DNA of 12,422 nt from Cloacimonetes bacterium UBA5456 (GTDB lineage: Bacteria; Cloacimonadota; Cloacimonadia; Cloacimonadales; Cloacimonadaceae), in the NCBI GenBank assembly GCA_002427325.1, contig DIQS01000033.1, positions 1-12,422 on the forward strand. The letters are read 5' to 3'. The notes under the pieces were generated by a model. The model was not told the origin of the DNA. It was given only the letters and a program-made list of their open reading frames with translations, and did no database searches. Position 1 is the first letter of the stretch; every line of letters starts with the position of its first letter. This document shows positions 1 to 6,501 of this stretch, piece by piece. Made by a program: the position numbers and the translations under genes.

Positions 1-43
1 CCAGTTTAGATTGCCATTGACACACTTAATTAAAAGCGAGCTA

Positions 44-81
44 AATCCCGTGTGAATCCGTTTAATCCGTTCAATCCGTGT
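44..81. repeat. 9-bp-period AATCCGTTT tandem tract
   Basis: The core AATCCG occurs at 55-60, 64-69 and 73-78, an exact 9-bp period, preceded by a degenerate copy (AATCCCGTGTG) at 44-54. It is non-coding and lies at the left edge of a repeat-rich spacer. The same TGTGAATC string recurs inside the loop of the valS terminator near 3070, so this looks like one example of a dispersed short repeat. Its function is not visible. Confidence 0.7.
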
Positions 82-106
82 TCTATTATATATATGGAAT
101 TCTGAC

Positions 107-238
107 GCTCGTGGCAACGAGGACATTCCCACCCCGACCGCATCACTTCTGCTCGTGGCAACGAGGACGTTCCGACACCAGCCGTAGCAGAGTAGCTCGC
201 GGCGACAGGATGTCACCGCACCGAATGCCCAGCGCAGC
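107..238. repeat. Three hairpin repeat units with 44-bp period
   Basis: Units start at 107, 151 and 195, exactly 44 bp apart. Units 1 and 2 share GCTCGTGGCAACGAGGAC followed by (A/G)TTCC. Each holds the inverted repeat CTCGT-GGCA-ACGAG (108-121 and 152-165), a 5-bp stem with a 4-nt loop. Unit 3 begins GCTCGCGGCGACAGGATGTC and forms a different hairpin: GCGG, one mismatch, GACA, loop GGA, TGTC, mismatch, CCGC (199-219). The sequence between hairpins is poorly conserved. This resembles dispersed intergenic palindromic (REP-like) elements. The reading frame crossing it (78-263) encodes an Arg/Pro/Ser-rich peptide of the kind produced by translating such repeats, and it is not called as a gene. 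Confidence 0.75.
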
Positions 239-239
239 A

Positions 240-275
240 ATCGTTAAATCCCTAAATCGCTAAATCGTTAAATCG
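240..275. repeat. 8-bp-period ATCG(T/C)TAA tandem tract
   Basis: There are four and a half consecutive 8-bp units: ATCGTTAA, ATCCCTAA, ATCGCTAA, ATCGTTAA, then ATCG. The period is exact, with substitutions only at positions 4 and 5. The tract ends about 28 bp before the valS -35 hexamer. It could be a simple-sequence tract or a protein-binding array. Nothing in the sequence decides between these. Confidence 0.7.
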
Positions 276-302
276 ACAAACCAGGCAAGTTCAAAATATC
301 CC

Positions 303-331
303 TTGACAATAAACGCTTCTTTTCTCTTATG
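303..331 (+). promoter_or_regulatory. Probable sigma70-type promoter of valS
   Basis: A perfect -35 hexamer TTGACA (303-308) is followed by a 17-nt spacer and a weak -10, CTTATG (326-331). TATGGT at 328-333 is an alternative with a 19-nt spacer. The -35 sits in AAATATCCCTTGAC (294-307), a 14-mer repeated exactly upstream of the operon at 5129. The leader is only about 55 nt, too short for a T-box. Confidence 0.6.
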
Positions 332-391
332 GTATTTGCTTGAAAAATAACAGCTTCAAGCATCAATGACATCAAGAAGGACATAATTAAC

Positions 392-3037
392 ATGGAAATC
401 AGTAAAACATATTCACCGAAAGAAATCGAAAAGAAATGGTATGATATTTGGAATCAGCGGGGCTATTTCAAGCCCAAAGGCGAAGGTGAGACCTTCACAA
501 TCCTCATCCCTCCGCCCAATGTCACCGGAATATTGCACATGGGACACGTTCTAAATAACACTCTTCAAGATGTCGTAATTCGCTATTATCGCATGAAAGG
601 GCTTTCCACGCTGTGGTTGCCGGGAGTGGATCACGCCGGCATCGCCACGCAAAACATGGTGGAAAAAGACCTGGCAAAAGAGGGCAAAACTCGTCATGAG
701 ATAGGTCGCGCGGAACTGCTCAAACGCATCTGGGCATGGAAAGAAGAAAAAGGCGACATCATCATCGATCAACTCAAGCTTTTAGGTGCATCCTGCGATT
801 GGAGCAGACAGCGTTTTACCATGGATGAGACGCTCTCGCGTGCCGTGAAAGAGGTCTTTGTGAGCCTCTACGAAAAAGGACTGATTTATAAAGGAAAATA
901 TATCATCAATTGGTGTCCGCGCTGCGTGACGGCGCTCGCCAACGACGAGGTGGAACACAGCGACGAAGAAGGCAAACTCTGGCATGTTCGCTATCCTTTT
1001 GCCGAGGGCGAAGGCTTTGTGACGGTTGCAACTACGCGTCCGGAAACCATGTTAGGCGACGTTGCAGTGGCGGTGAATCCCTCCGACGAACGCTATCAAA
1101 AGCTCATCGGCAAAGAGCTGATTCTGCCGCTCACAGGACGCAATATCCCGGTTATCGCCGACGATTATGTGGATAAAGAATTCGGTAGCGGTTGCGTGAA
1201 AGTGACGCCGGCACACGATCCGAACGACTTTGAGATTGGACAGCGGCACTCACTTGAACGTCTGCTCATCATGGATGAACATGGCGTGATGAATAGCGAT
1301 GCCGGTGCAGAATTTGAAGGCATGGAGCGCTATGCCGCACGCAAAAAGGTCTTGGCGATGTTGGAAGAACAAGGACTTTTGGAAAAGATTGAGAAGCATG
1401 AACACGCCGTGGGGCATTGCTATCGCTGTGACACCGTGATCGAGCCCTATCTTTCGGATCAGTGGTTCGTGAAAATGGAGCCTCTCTCACGCGAGGCAAT
1501 CGCCGTGGTCGAAAGAGGTGAAGTTCGCTTCCAGCCGGAGCGATGGACAAAGGTTTATATGCACTGGATGAATAATATTCGTGATTGGTGTATCTCGCGT
1601 CAGATCTGGTGGGGACACCGCATTCCGGCATATTATTGCGATGATTGCGATCACATGATGGTGGTAAAAGAGACGCCTGAGTCTTGCGAAAAGTGCGGAA
1701 GCGCAAAGATCCGTCAGGATGAGGACGTGCTTGACACTTGGTTCTCCTCGTGGCTTTGGCCTTTTTCCACGATGGGCTGGCCGGAAGAGACCGAGGATCT
1801 AAAGAGATTTTTGCCGACGCAGGTCTTGATCACCGCTCCGGAAATCATCTATCTCTGGGTGGCGAGGATGATCATGAGCACCTTGCATTTCAAGAAAACG
1901 ATACCTTTTGACACCGTGCTCTTGCATGGAATCGTGCGCGATGATCTCGGACGCAAGATGAGTAAATCTTTGGGCAATTCGCCTGATCCCATTGATATCA
2001 TAGATAAGGTGGGTGCGGATGCGCTGCGCTTTTCGATGATTTTTAATACGCCAAAGGGGGCGGACGTGGTCTATAGCGACGCCATCCTCGAAACGGGGCG
2101 TAATTTTGCCAATAAGATATGGAATGCCTATCGGTTTATCGCTCTCGGTACCGCTGATATTCCGGGTTTGCCGCGTGAGGACGAGCTTAAATTGGAGCTT
2201 GCCGATAGGTGGATTATCTCTCGACTCAATGAAGTCGCCAAGGAAGCGGGTGAACACTATGAAAACCTGCGTCTTAACGATGCGGCGCAGTGTGTGTTCC
2301 AATTCCTATGGGATGAATATTGTAGCTGGTATATTGAGCTCAGCAAAGACAGGCTTGGTGAGGATGCAAGCACAGAGGAAAAGCTCACGGCTAAGTATGT
2401 GTTGCTCAATGTGATGCAGGCAGGAATGAGGCTACTCCATCCCATCATGCCTTTCATCAGCGAGGAAATCTGGCAAAGCGTGAAAGAACAATTCCCCATG
2501 GAAGATGAGGCGTTGATCATTGCAAAATTCCCCGTTGCGGATGAGGCGCTGATCGATAAAGATATCGCCGATGAGATGAGATTTGTGCAAGAAAGCATCA
2601 CTGCTATCCGTAACCTGCGTAAGCAATTGAACCTCTCCCCTGCCTTGGGCGTGAAGATCTATGTGCGCACGGCAGAAGATGCTCAAAACAAGCTTTTTGA
2701 GGATTATGCGGGATATTTCATGAGGTTGGCAAAGGTGGAAGAAATCCATAGCGGAAAGGACACGGTGAAGCCAAAGCCGGCTGTGAGTGCAGTGGTGCGC
2801 AACATCGAAATCTTCATCCCCTTAGCTGGACTCATCGACCCGGAAATCGAAAAAGCAAGGCTGATGAAGCAATTGGAAAAGCACGAAAAAGAGCTGATGA
2901 GCGTGCAAAAGAAGCTGAATAATCCTAATTTCTTGGAAAATGCCAAGCCGGAAGTGGTTGCCAAAGAACGAGAAAGAGAAGAGGAAAACAAGACCAAGGT
3001 CGAGCTGGTTAGAGCTCAGATTGCGGACTTTGAATAA
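392..3037 (+). CDS. valS: Valine--tRNA ligase (ValRS)
   Basis: Cytoplasmic class I aminoacyl-tRNA synthetase that activates valine with ATP, charges tRNA-Val, and hydrolyses mischarged Thr-tRNA-Val. At 881 residues it has full family length. HIGH motif is PPPNVTG...HMGH (HMGH at 49-52) and KMSKS is at 522-526. The CP1 editing domain shows TTRPET (214-219) and GSGCVKVTPAHDPND (265-279). Two zinc sites are visible: CPRC (175-178) with CYRC (343-346), and CDDC (416-419) with CEKC (432-435). The C-terminal 65 or so residues are a charged coiled coil typical of ValRS, separating it from IleRS and LeuRS. The start is fixed by AAGAAGGA (374-381), 10 nt upstream. It is monocistronic, with its own promoter and terminator. 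The editing motif reads GDVAVAV where GDTAVAV or GDTGVAV is usual, probably a neutral variant. Confidence 0.98.
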   Translation: MEISKTYSPKEIEKKWYDIWNQRGYFKPKGEGETFTILIPPPNVTGILHMGHVLNNTLQDVVIRYYRMKGLSTLWLPGVDHAGIATQNMVEKDLAKEGKTRHEIGRAELLKRIWAWKEEKGDIIIDQLKLLGASCDWSRQRFTMDETLSRAVKEVFVSLYEKGLIYKGKYIINWCPRCVTALANDEVEHSDEEGKLWHVRYPFAEGEGFVTVATTRPETMLGDVAVAVNPSDERYQKLIGKELILPLTGRNIPVIADDYVDKEFGSGCVKVTPAHDPNDFEIGQRHSLERLLIMDEHGVMNSDAGAEFEGMERYAARKKVLAMLEEQGLLEKIEKHEHAVGHCYRCDTVIEPYLSDQWFVKMEPLSREAIAVVERGEVRFQPERWTKVYMHWMNNIRDWCISRQIWWGHRIPAYYCDDCDHMMVVKETPESCEKCGSAKIRQDEDVLDTWFSSWLWPFSTMGWPEETEDLKRFLPTQVLITAPEIIYLWVARMIMSTLHFKKTIPFDTVLLHGIVRDDLGRKMSKSLGNSPDPIDIIDKVGADALRFSMIFNTPKGADVVYSDAILETGRNFANKIWNAYRFIALGTADIPGLPREDELKLELADRWIISRLNEVAKEAGEHYENLRLNDAAQCVFQFLWDEYCSWYIELSKDRLGEDASTEEKLTAKYVLLNVMQAGMRLLHPIMPFISEEIWQSVKEQFPMEDEALIIAKFPVADEALIDKDIADEMRFVQESITAIRNLRKQLNLSPALGVKIYVRTAEDAQNKLFEDYAGYFMRLAKVEEIHSGKDTVKPKPAVSAVVRNIEIFIPLAGLIDPEIEKARLMKQLEKHEKELMSVQKKLNNPNFLENAKPEVVAKEREREEENKTKVELVRAQIADFE

Positions 3038-3051
3038 ATATAATTAGCAGT

Positions 3052-3093
3052 GCGCTACCTGTGTTCATCTGTGAATCGGGTAGCGCTTTTTTT
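3052..3093 (+). terminator. Intrinsic terminator of valS
   Basis: A perfect 8-bp stem, GCGCTACC (3052-3059) with GGTAGCGC (3079-3086), is followed directly by seven T residues (3087-3093). It starts 15 nt after the valS stop. The 19-nt loop is unusually large and consists of near-repeats, TGTGTTCATC then TGTGAATC, resembling the repeat at 44-81. Confidence 0.9.
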
Positions 3094-3111
3094 GTTTCAC
3101 TAACAAAACAT

Positions 3112-3139
3112 TTGCCTGTCGTCGGATTATTGTTATACT
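3112..3139 (+). promoter_or_regulatory. Probable promoter of the disulfide oxidoreductase-fpg unit
   Basis: TTGCCT (3112-3117), a 16-nt spacer and TATACT (3134-3139) make a good sigma70-type match. It lies between the valS terminator and the next start codon, with about 35 nt from the -10 to the ATG. Confidence 0.6.
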
Positions 3140-3175
3140 ATTTGTCAATAACACGTAATTATTTAAGGAGTAATC

Positions 3176-3814
3176 ATGCAAATCTTAGACGATAAGGTAA
3201 TGAAAGACGTAATAAAAGCACTGTCAAACATGAAAAATGAGGTAAATTTGGTGCTGTTTACCCAGGAAAATGACTGTCATCTCTGTAAGGAAACCCATCA
3301 ATTGATGACGGAACTCACTACGGCAAATCCGCTGGTGAAGCTGGAAGCATACGACTTTGACAAAGATAAAGATCAGGTGGAAAAATATGGAATCGATAAA
3401 GTTCCGGCACTGGTGGTTATGGATGAAAAAGATCGTGGCATCCGCCTCTTCGGCATTCCTTCGGGATATGAGTTTTCCTCACTGCTCTCGGCAATTCTAA
3501 TGGTATCTACGGGAATCACAAAGCTCAAAGACGAGACCAAGAGCTATCTCGATTCGCTCGAGGAAGATGTTCACTTGCAAGTGTTTGTGACGCCTACCTG
3601 TCCGCATTGCCCGCCGGCTGTGATCCTTGCTCATCAGATGGCATATTACAGCGATAAAGTGCGTGCCGATATGGTGGAAGTTACGGAATTCCCGCATCTT
3701 GGCGACAAATATTCGGTTGCAGGTGTGCCGCGCACGGTGATCAATGAAGATTGGTTCCAAGAGGGCGCCGCTCCCGAATCATATATCGTTGCAAAAATCA
3801 AGGAATCTATCTAA
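3176..3814 (+). CDS. Protein disulfide oxidoreductase, two thioredoxin folds (PDO/glutaredoxin-like)
   Basis: A 212-residue soluble protein with two thioredoxin-like halves and no signal peptide, so probably a cytoplasmic dithiol-disulfide oxidoreductase. The N-terminal half has an active-site-like CHLC (34-37) and the matching cis-Pro loop VPA (76-78). The C-terminal half has CPHC (142-145) with cis-Pro in VPR (184-186). Length, tandem domains and a CPHC in the second half match the PDO family known from thermophilic archaea and some bacteria, where the partner reductase is a thioredoxin reductase. Both CxxC pairs are intact, so both halves may be redox active. AAGGAG (3165-3170) fixes the start. 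Directly downstream lies what looks like the stump of that reductase gene, then fpg. Single-fold glutaredoxin or thioredoxin is excluded by the two domains. Confidence 0.88.
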   Translation: MQILDDKVMKDVIKALSNMKNEVNLVLFTQENDCHLCKETHQLMTELTTANPLVKLEAYDFDKDKDQVEKYGIDKVPALVVMDEKDRGIRLFGIPSGYEFSSLLSAILMVSTGITKLKDETKSYLDSLEEDVHLQVFVTPTCPHCPPAVILAHQMAYYSDKVRADMVEVTEFPHLGDKYSVAGVPRTVINEDWFQEGAAPESYIVAKIKESI

Positions 3815-3817
3815 AGA

Positions 3818-3970
3818 GTGTTAGAATCCGCTCTCAGTCTCGCAGCCTCCGACATCAATAGTGATCAGCTCTTTGATCTCATCATTATCGGTGGCGGAGC
3901 TGTCGGGTTCTGTAGATTGTGGGCTTTTTCTGCCGTCATCGGAGAAGCAAAAGGAGAGCATCATGCCTGA
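3818..3970 (+). pseudogene. Stump of an FAD/NAD(P)-binding oxidoreductase, probably thioredoxin reductase
   Basis: Starting at GTG 3818, 4 nt after the preceding stop, an open frame encodes SLAASDINSDQLFDLIIIGG and then GAVG. That is a leader followed by a hydrophobic beta strand and the GxGxxG dinucleotide-binding turn at the N-terminus of thioredoxin reductases and related flavoproteins. After GAVG (about position 3907) the homology-like character vanishes. The frame runs about 20 unrelated residues to a TGA at 3968-3970, overlapping the fpg start by 8 nt. No further Rossmann, CxxC or C-terminal FAD motif appears in any frame before fpg. The position directly after a PDO gene is where thioredoxin reductase would be expected. 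The simplest reading is an internal deletion of about 270 codons. The assignment to trxB is inferred. A chance match or a genuine 50-residue ORF is possible. Confidence 0.6.
3951..3956 (+). promoter_or_regulatory. Ribosome binding site that fixes the fpg start
   Basis: AAGGAG lies 6 nt before ATG 3963. The reading frame is open upstream to an ATG at 3861, but Fpg chemistry needs Pro at residue 2 after Met removal, so the MPELPEV start at 3963 must be the real one. Confidence 0.9.
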
Positions 3971-4766
3971 ACTGCCCGAAGTGCAAAGCGTTTTGGACGG
4001 GGTTCTGCCCATCCTGCAAAAACGGCGTGTCTTGGGATTGCAAAGCTACTATCCCGGCACGCTTATCCTCGATCCTGATCTGGGTGAAAAGGTGTTTCCT
4101 CTTTTCCTGAAAAAGACGTGGCGGCGCGGGAAATATATGATCTTTGATTTTGAGGAAGGCTATAGCTTTATCGTGCATCTGAGGATGACGGGGAAGCTGG
4201 TCTATGAGCCTTGTCCGGTGGGAATTCATAAGCATGAGCGGGCGCGTTTTGAGCTTGAAAATGGCGAGGCGATCAAGTTCATCGATCCGCGCACCTTTGG
4301 CAAAATCTGGCTGTTTAAGAGTGAAAACTTACAGCGATATCTGCCGAATCTGGGCGTGGAGCCGCTGGACGATGGCTTTGATGAGGCATATCTGGCGAAC
4401 GCACTCAAAGGCAGAAAAGCGCCGGTGAAAAACCTGCTTTTGGATCAGAGATTGATTGCGGGGCTGGGGAACATCTATGTTTGTGAGCTTTTATATCGTA
4501 GCGGGGTGCGTCCCGATCGCAGTGGTGAGAGCGTCAAATCCTCCGAGATAAAACGCATTGTAAAAGATACCAAAGAGGTTCTGAAAGAGGCGATAATCGC
4601 CGGTGGGACAAGCATCTCGGACTATCGAAACGTTGACGATAAGAGCGGAGAGTTCCAGAGGTTTTTACGAGTTTATCAAAAGAAAGCTTGTCCCAAGGGG
4701 CATGATATCGAAAACATCCGCCTGGGTGGACGCTCCAGTTTCTTTTGTCCTAAGTGTCAGAAATAA
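3963..4766 (+). CDS. mutM: Formamidopyrimidine-DNA glycosylase (Fpg/MutM)
   Basis: Bifunctional DNA glycosylase/AP lyase that removes 8-oxoguanine and formamidopyrimidines in base excision repair. The 267 residues match the family. The N-terminus MPELPEV supplies the catalytic Pro2 and Glu3. Other landmarks are Lys57 in RRGKYMIFDF, LRMTG (73-77), FIDPRTFG (106-113), and the helix-two-turn-helix segment DQRLIAGLGNIY (161-172) with Asn170. The C-terminal zinc finger ends GGRSSFFCPKCQK with Arg257. Its first half reads CPKGH (243-247) rather than the standard CxxC, so the ligands are probably Cys243, His247, Cys262 and Cys265. It is last in the unit with the disulfide oxidoreductase and the deleted reductase stump, suggesting an oxidative-stress grouping. 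A terminator follows. Nei is less likely given the MPELPEV start and overall motif set. Confidence 0.95.
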   Translation: MPELPEVQSVLDGVLPILQKRRVLGLQSYYPGTLILDPDLGEKVFPLFLKKTWRRGKYMIFDFEEGYSFIVHLRMTGKLVYEPCPVGIHKHERARFELENGEAIKFIDPRTFGKIWLFKSENLQRYLPNLGVEPLDDGFDEAYLANALKGRKAPVKNLLLDQRLIAGLGNIYVCELLYRSGVRPDRSGESVKSSEIKRIVKDTKEVLKEAIIAGGTSISDYRNVDDKSGEFQRFLRVYQKKACPKGHDIENIRLGGRSSFFCPKCQK

Positions 4767-4818
4767 TTAACAACGAGACGAGGTTCTGACTCAAACATCA
4801 GACATGTCAATCAAATTC

Positions 4819-4845
4819 AGCAGGTTTTAATAAGCCTGCTTTTTT
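4819..4845 (+). terminator. Intrinsic terminator after fpg
   Basis: AGCAGG (4819-4824) pairs with CCTGCT (4835-4840). One G-T wobble and two A-T pairs extend the stem to 9 bp around a TAAT loop. A T run follows (4840-4845). Confidence 0.85.
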
Positions 4846-5035
4846 CATATTTGCATTTGCGCTATCAGCACATATTTTCTCAAACTATTTCAGGCGTCAT
4901 TTTGCAGGCACTTAGCTAATTCGATAAAAGATTATTGAATGTTTTGGGCTTTTTTTCCCATTTTGTCACCCTATAGTAAGTAGAGGCAAGATTCTTGAAA
5001 AGCCATTAAGCAAAAAGAAAGAGCAAAAAGCGGGT
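4846..5035. other. AT-rich intergenic spacer without a recognisable gene
   Basis: No ribosome-binding site followed by a plausible frame, no tRNA-like fold and no clear inverted repeat was found here. The right end (about 5009-5035) is A-rich and could act as an UP-like region for the promoter that follows. Confidence 0.6.
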
Positions 5036-5044
5036 AAATATCCC

Positions 5045-5073
5045 TTGACTATGCTATATTTCCAGCTTATCTT
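5045..5073 (+). promoter_or_regulatory. Probable promoter of the six-gene operon
   Basis: TTGACT (5045-5050), a 17-nt spacer and TATCTT (5068-5073), 55 nt before the first start codon. The -35 is embedded in AAATATCCCTTGAC (5036-5049), the same 14-mer as at the valS promoter. Confidence 0.6.
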
Positions 5074-5128
5074 TTAATATGTGGTGATAATTCAAGAAAA
5101 AGATTGACTTGTCTCATGGAGTTAAAAA

Positions 5129-5683
5129 ATGTGTTTGTATATGAAAAAGAAAAAAGCGGCGCTAACAAAACCCCGTCCTTTTGAGGCGAAGAATGCGCTG
5201 TGCCCGCTGATTTTGTTGATGTTTTTTATATTCATAAGCCCTGCCATAGCTATGAACTATTCGGATGAATATCTCTATGCACAAAACTGGCAACTGCCTG
5301 ATTCTGCAATAGATATGACAGAGCTTGTGATGAAAGACGATCTTCTTTATAGTGGTGAAATTCCCTTCAGCGGCTGGGTGTGTGAGCACGATAAAAACGG
5401 TTCTATCCTCTATGCAATCAGCTATAAACAAGGGAAAAAGGACGGTAGCGGCCTCTTTTGGTATCCGGACGGGAAACCCATGATGAGTGTGTATTACATT
5501 CAAAATGCGCCACATGGACGCTTTTTAGGTTGGTATCCCGATGGGCGAACCATCTACGACCTCGTCCTAAATCAAGGAAAGTTTGCCTCAGATTTGCTCA
5601 TGGGAGACGACGACTCCCGCTTGCATTCCGAGGGCGAAATATATGAACAAGAAGGAAGCGACAATGACAGTATCCGCGAATAA
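5129..5683 (+). CDS. Exported MORN-like (YwqK-type) repeat protein
   Basis: A 184-residue protein with a long basic N-terminus (KKKK at 6-9), a hydrophobic core (about 23-41) and an AIA cleavage site giving a mature start near Met42, so probably periplasmic or outer-surface. Cys25 precedes the core and is not a lipobox. Residues 74-150 hold about three MORN_2-type units, seen in the repeated phrases SGWVCEHDKNG, GLFWYPDGKPM and FLGWYPDGRTI with YPDG at 112-115 and 136-139. The tail (155-184) is acidic and probably disordered. The start at 5129 is supported by GGAG (5118-5121), 7 nt upstream; Met5 is an alternative. It is the first gene of the operon, and its last 20 nt overlap panB. MORN_2 proteins are often scaffolds or effectors of unknown role, and no specific function is assigned. 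Confidence 0.8.
   Translation: MCLYMKKKKAALTKPRPFEAKNALCPLILLMFFIFISPAIAMNYSDEYLYAQNWQLPDSAIDMTELVMKDDLLYSGEIPFSGWVCEHDKNGSILYAISYKQGKKDGSGLFWYPDGKPMMSVYYIQNAPHGRFLGWYPDGRTIYDLVLNQGKFASDLLMGDDDSRLHSEGEIYEQEGSDNDSIRE
5651..5656 (+). promoter_or_regulatory. Ribosome binding site that fixes the panB start
   Basis: GAAGGA stands 7 nt before ATG 5664. The frame is open further upstream (ATGs at 5583 and 5643), but those lie inside the preceding gene and would add residues not expected for PanB. Confidence 0.75.
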
Positions 5684-6491
5684 GATTCTCGGCCCGAGCA
5701 GCTTCGCTCGCATGAAAAAGAAAGGACAAAAGATCACAATGATCACGGCTTATGACTATCCCGGCGCAAAAAGCGTGTCTCAAACCGGAGTAGAAATCAT
5801 CCTCGTGGGCGATAGCCTCGGTAATGTGATTTTGGGATATGACGGCACAATCGGCGTCACGATGGACGACATGGTGGTGCATAGTGCCGCAGTTCGCCGT
5901 GGTGCGCCAAGTAAGTTTGTGGTCACAGATATGCCATATATGAGCTATCATGTCTCCGCGGAAGAAACGAAGAGGAATGCGGCGAGATTGGTGCTCGAAA
6001 GCGGGGCAAATGCGGTGAAACTCGAAGGCGGAAGCCAGAGTAGATTGGATGCAATCAAACAGATCGTGGATATCGAGATTCCTGTCTGTGCACATCTGGG
6101 ACTCACTCCGCAATCAGTGCTCAAATTCGGCGGATATAAGGTTCAAGGCAAAGGCGAGACTGCGGCAGAAATCCTTGAGCGCGAAGCTCTTGCAGTTCAG
6201 GAAGCCGGTGCATTCATGCTGGTTCTCGAAGCCATCCCAGAAGAGCTTGCCAAAAAGATTACGCGCCTGCTGGATATCCCCACCATCGGGATCGGTGCGG
6301 GAAGATATTGCGATGGGCAGGTCTTGGTCTATCACGATATGCTCGGACACAGCAACATGAGACCAAAGTTTGTGAAACAATATGCCAATCTGGACGAGAT
6401 CATCGTTCAGGGCATCAACGATTATGATCGCGAGGTGAAGGACGGAACTTTCCCCTCCGAAGAATACATATATTATCCCACAGGGGAATGA
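5664..6491 (+). CDS. panB: 3-methyl-2-oxobutanoate hydroxymethyltransferase (ketopantoate hydroxymethyltransferase)
   Basis: First committed enzyme of pantothenate/CoA synthesis: it transfers a hydroxymethyl group from 5,10-methylene-tetrahydrofolate to alpha-ketoisovalerate. It is a cytoplasmic, Mg-dependent TIM barrel that is decameric in characterised relatives. The 275 residues from this start fit the family (about 264 in E. coli). Visible landmarks are TAYDYPGA (28-35), VGDS (48-51, metal ligand Asp50), VTDMPYMSY (87-95, Asp89), VKLEGG (118-123, Lys119 and Glu121), AHLGLTPQS (143-151), LVLEAIP (186-192, catalytic-type Glu189) and IPTIGIGAG (205-213). All key residues appear intact. No other pan gene lies in the window. 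It overlaps the upstream gene by 20 nt and is followed 10 nt later by an unrecognised gene, so its regulation is tied to a signalling/transport operon rather than a pan operon. Confidence 0.97.
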   Translation: MTVSANKILGPSSFARMKKKGQKITMITAYDYPGAKSVSQTGVEIILVGDSLGNVILGYDGTIGVTMDDMVVHSAAVRRGAPSKFVVTDMPYMSYHVSAEETKRNAARLVLESGANAVKLEGGSQSRLDAIKQIVDIEIPVCAHLGLTPQSVLKFGGYKVQGKGETAAEILEREALAVQEAGAFMLVLEAIPEELAKKITRLLDIPTIGIGAGRYCDGQVLVYHDMLGHSNMRPKFVKQYANLDEIIVQGINDYDREVKDGTFPSEEYIYYPTGE

Positions 6492-6501
6492 GGAAAAAAC
6501 T

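Noticed and set aside
107..238. Possible CRISPR array
   Set aside because: There are only three units, the third has a different repeat sequence, the inter-repeat segments are about 21 bp, and no cas gene is nearby.
78..263. 61-residue open frame across the left repeats
   Set aside because: It has no ribosome-binding site, an Arg/Pro/Ser-rich composition, and lies wholly inside short tandem and hairpin repeats; it is a translation of the repeats.
332..391. T-box riboswitch in the valS leader
   Set aside because: The leader is only about 55 nt, too short, with no T-box consensus and no terminator-antiterminator pair.
1269..1706. Antisense 145-codon frame within valS
   Set aside because: It is wholly opposite catalytic and editing motifs of valS, Arg/Ser-rich, and has no initiation signal.
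3861..3962. N-terminal extension of fpg
   Set aside because: Fpg needs Pro2 and Glu3 at its N-terminus; MPELPEV with AAGGAG starts at 3963.
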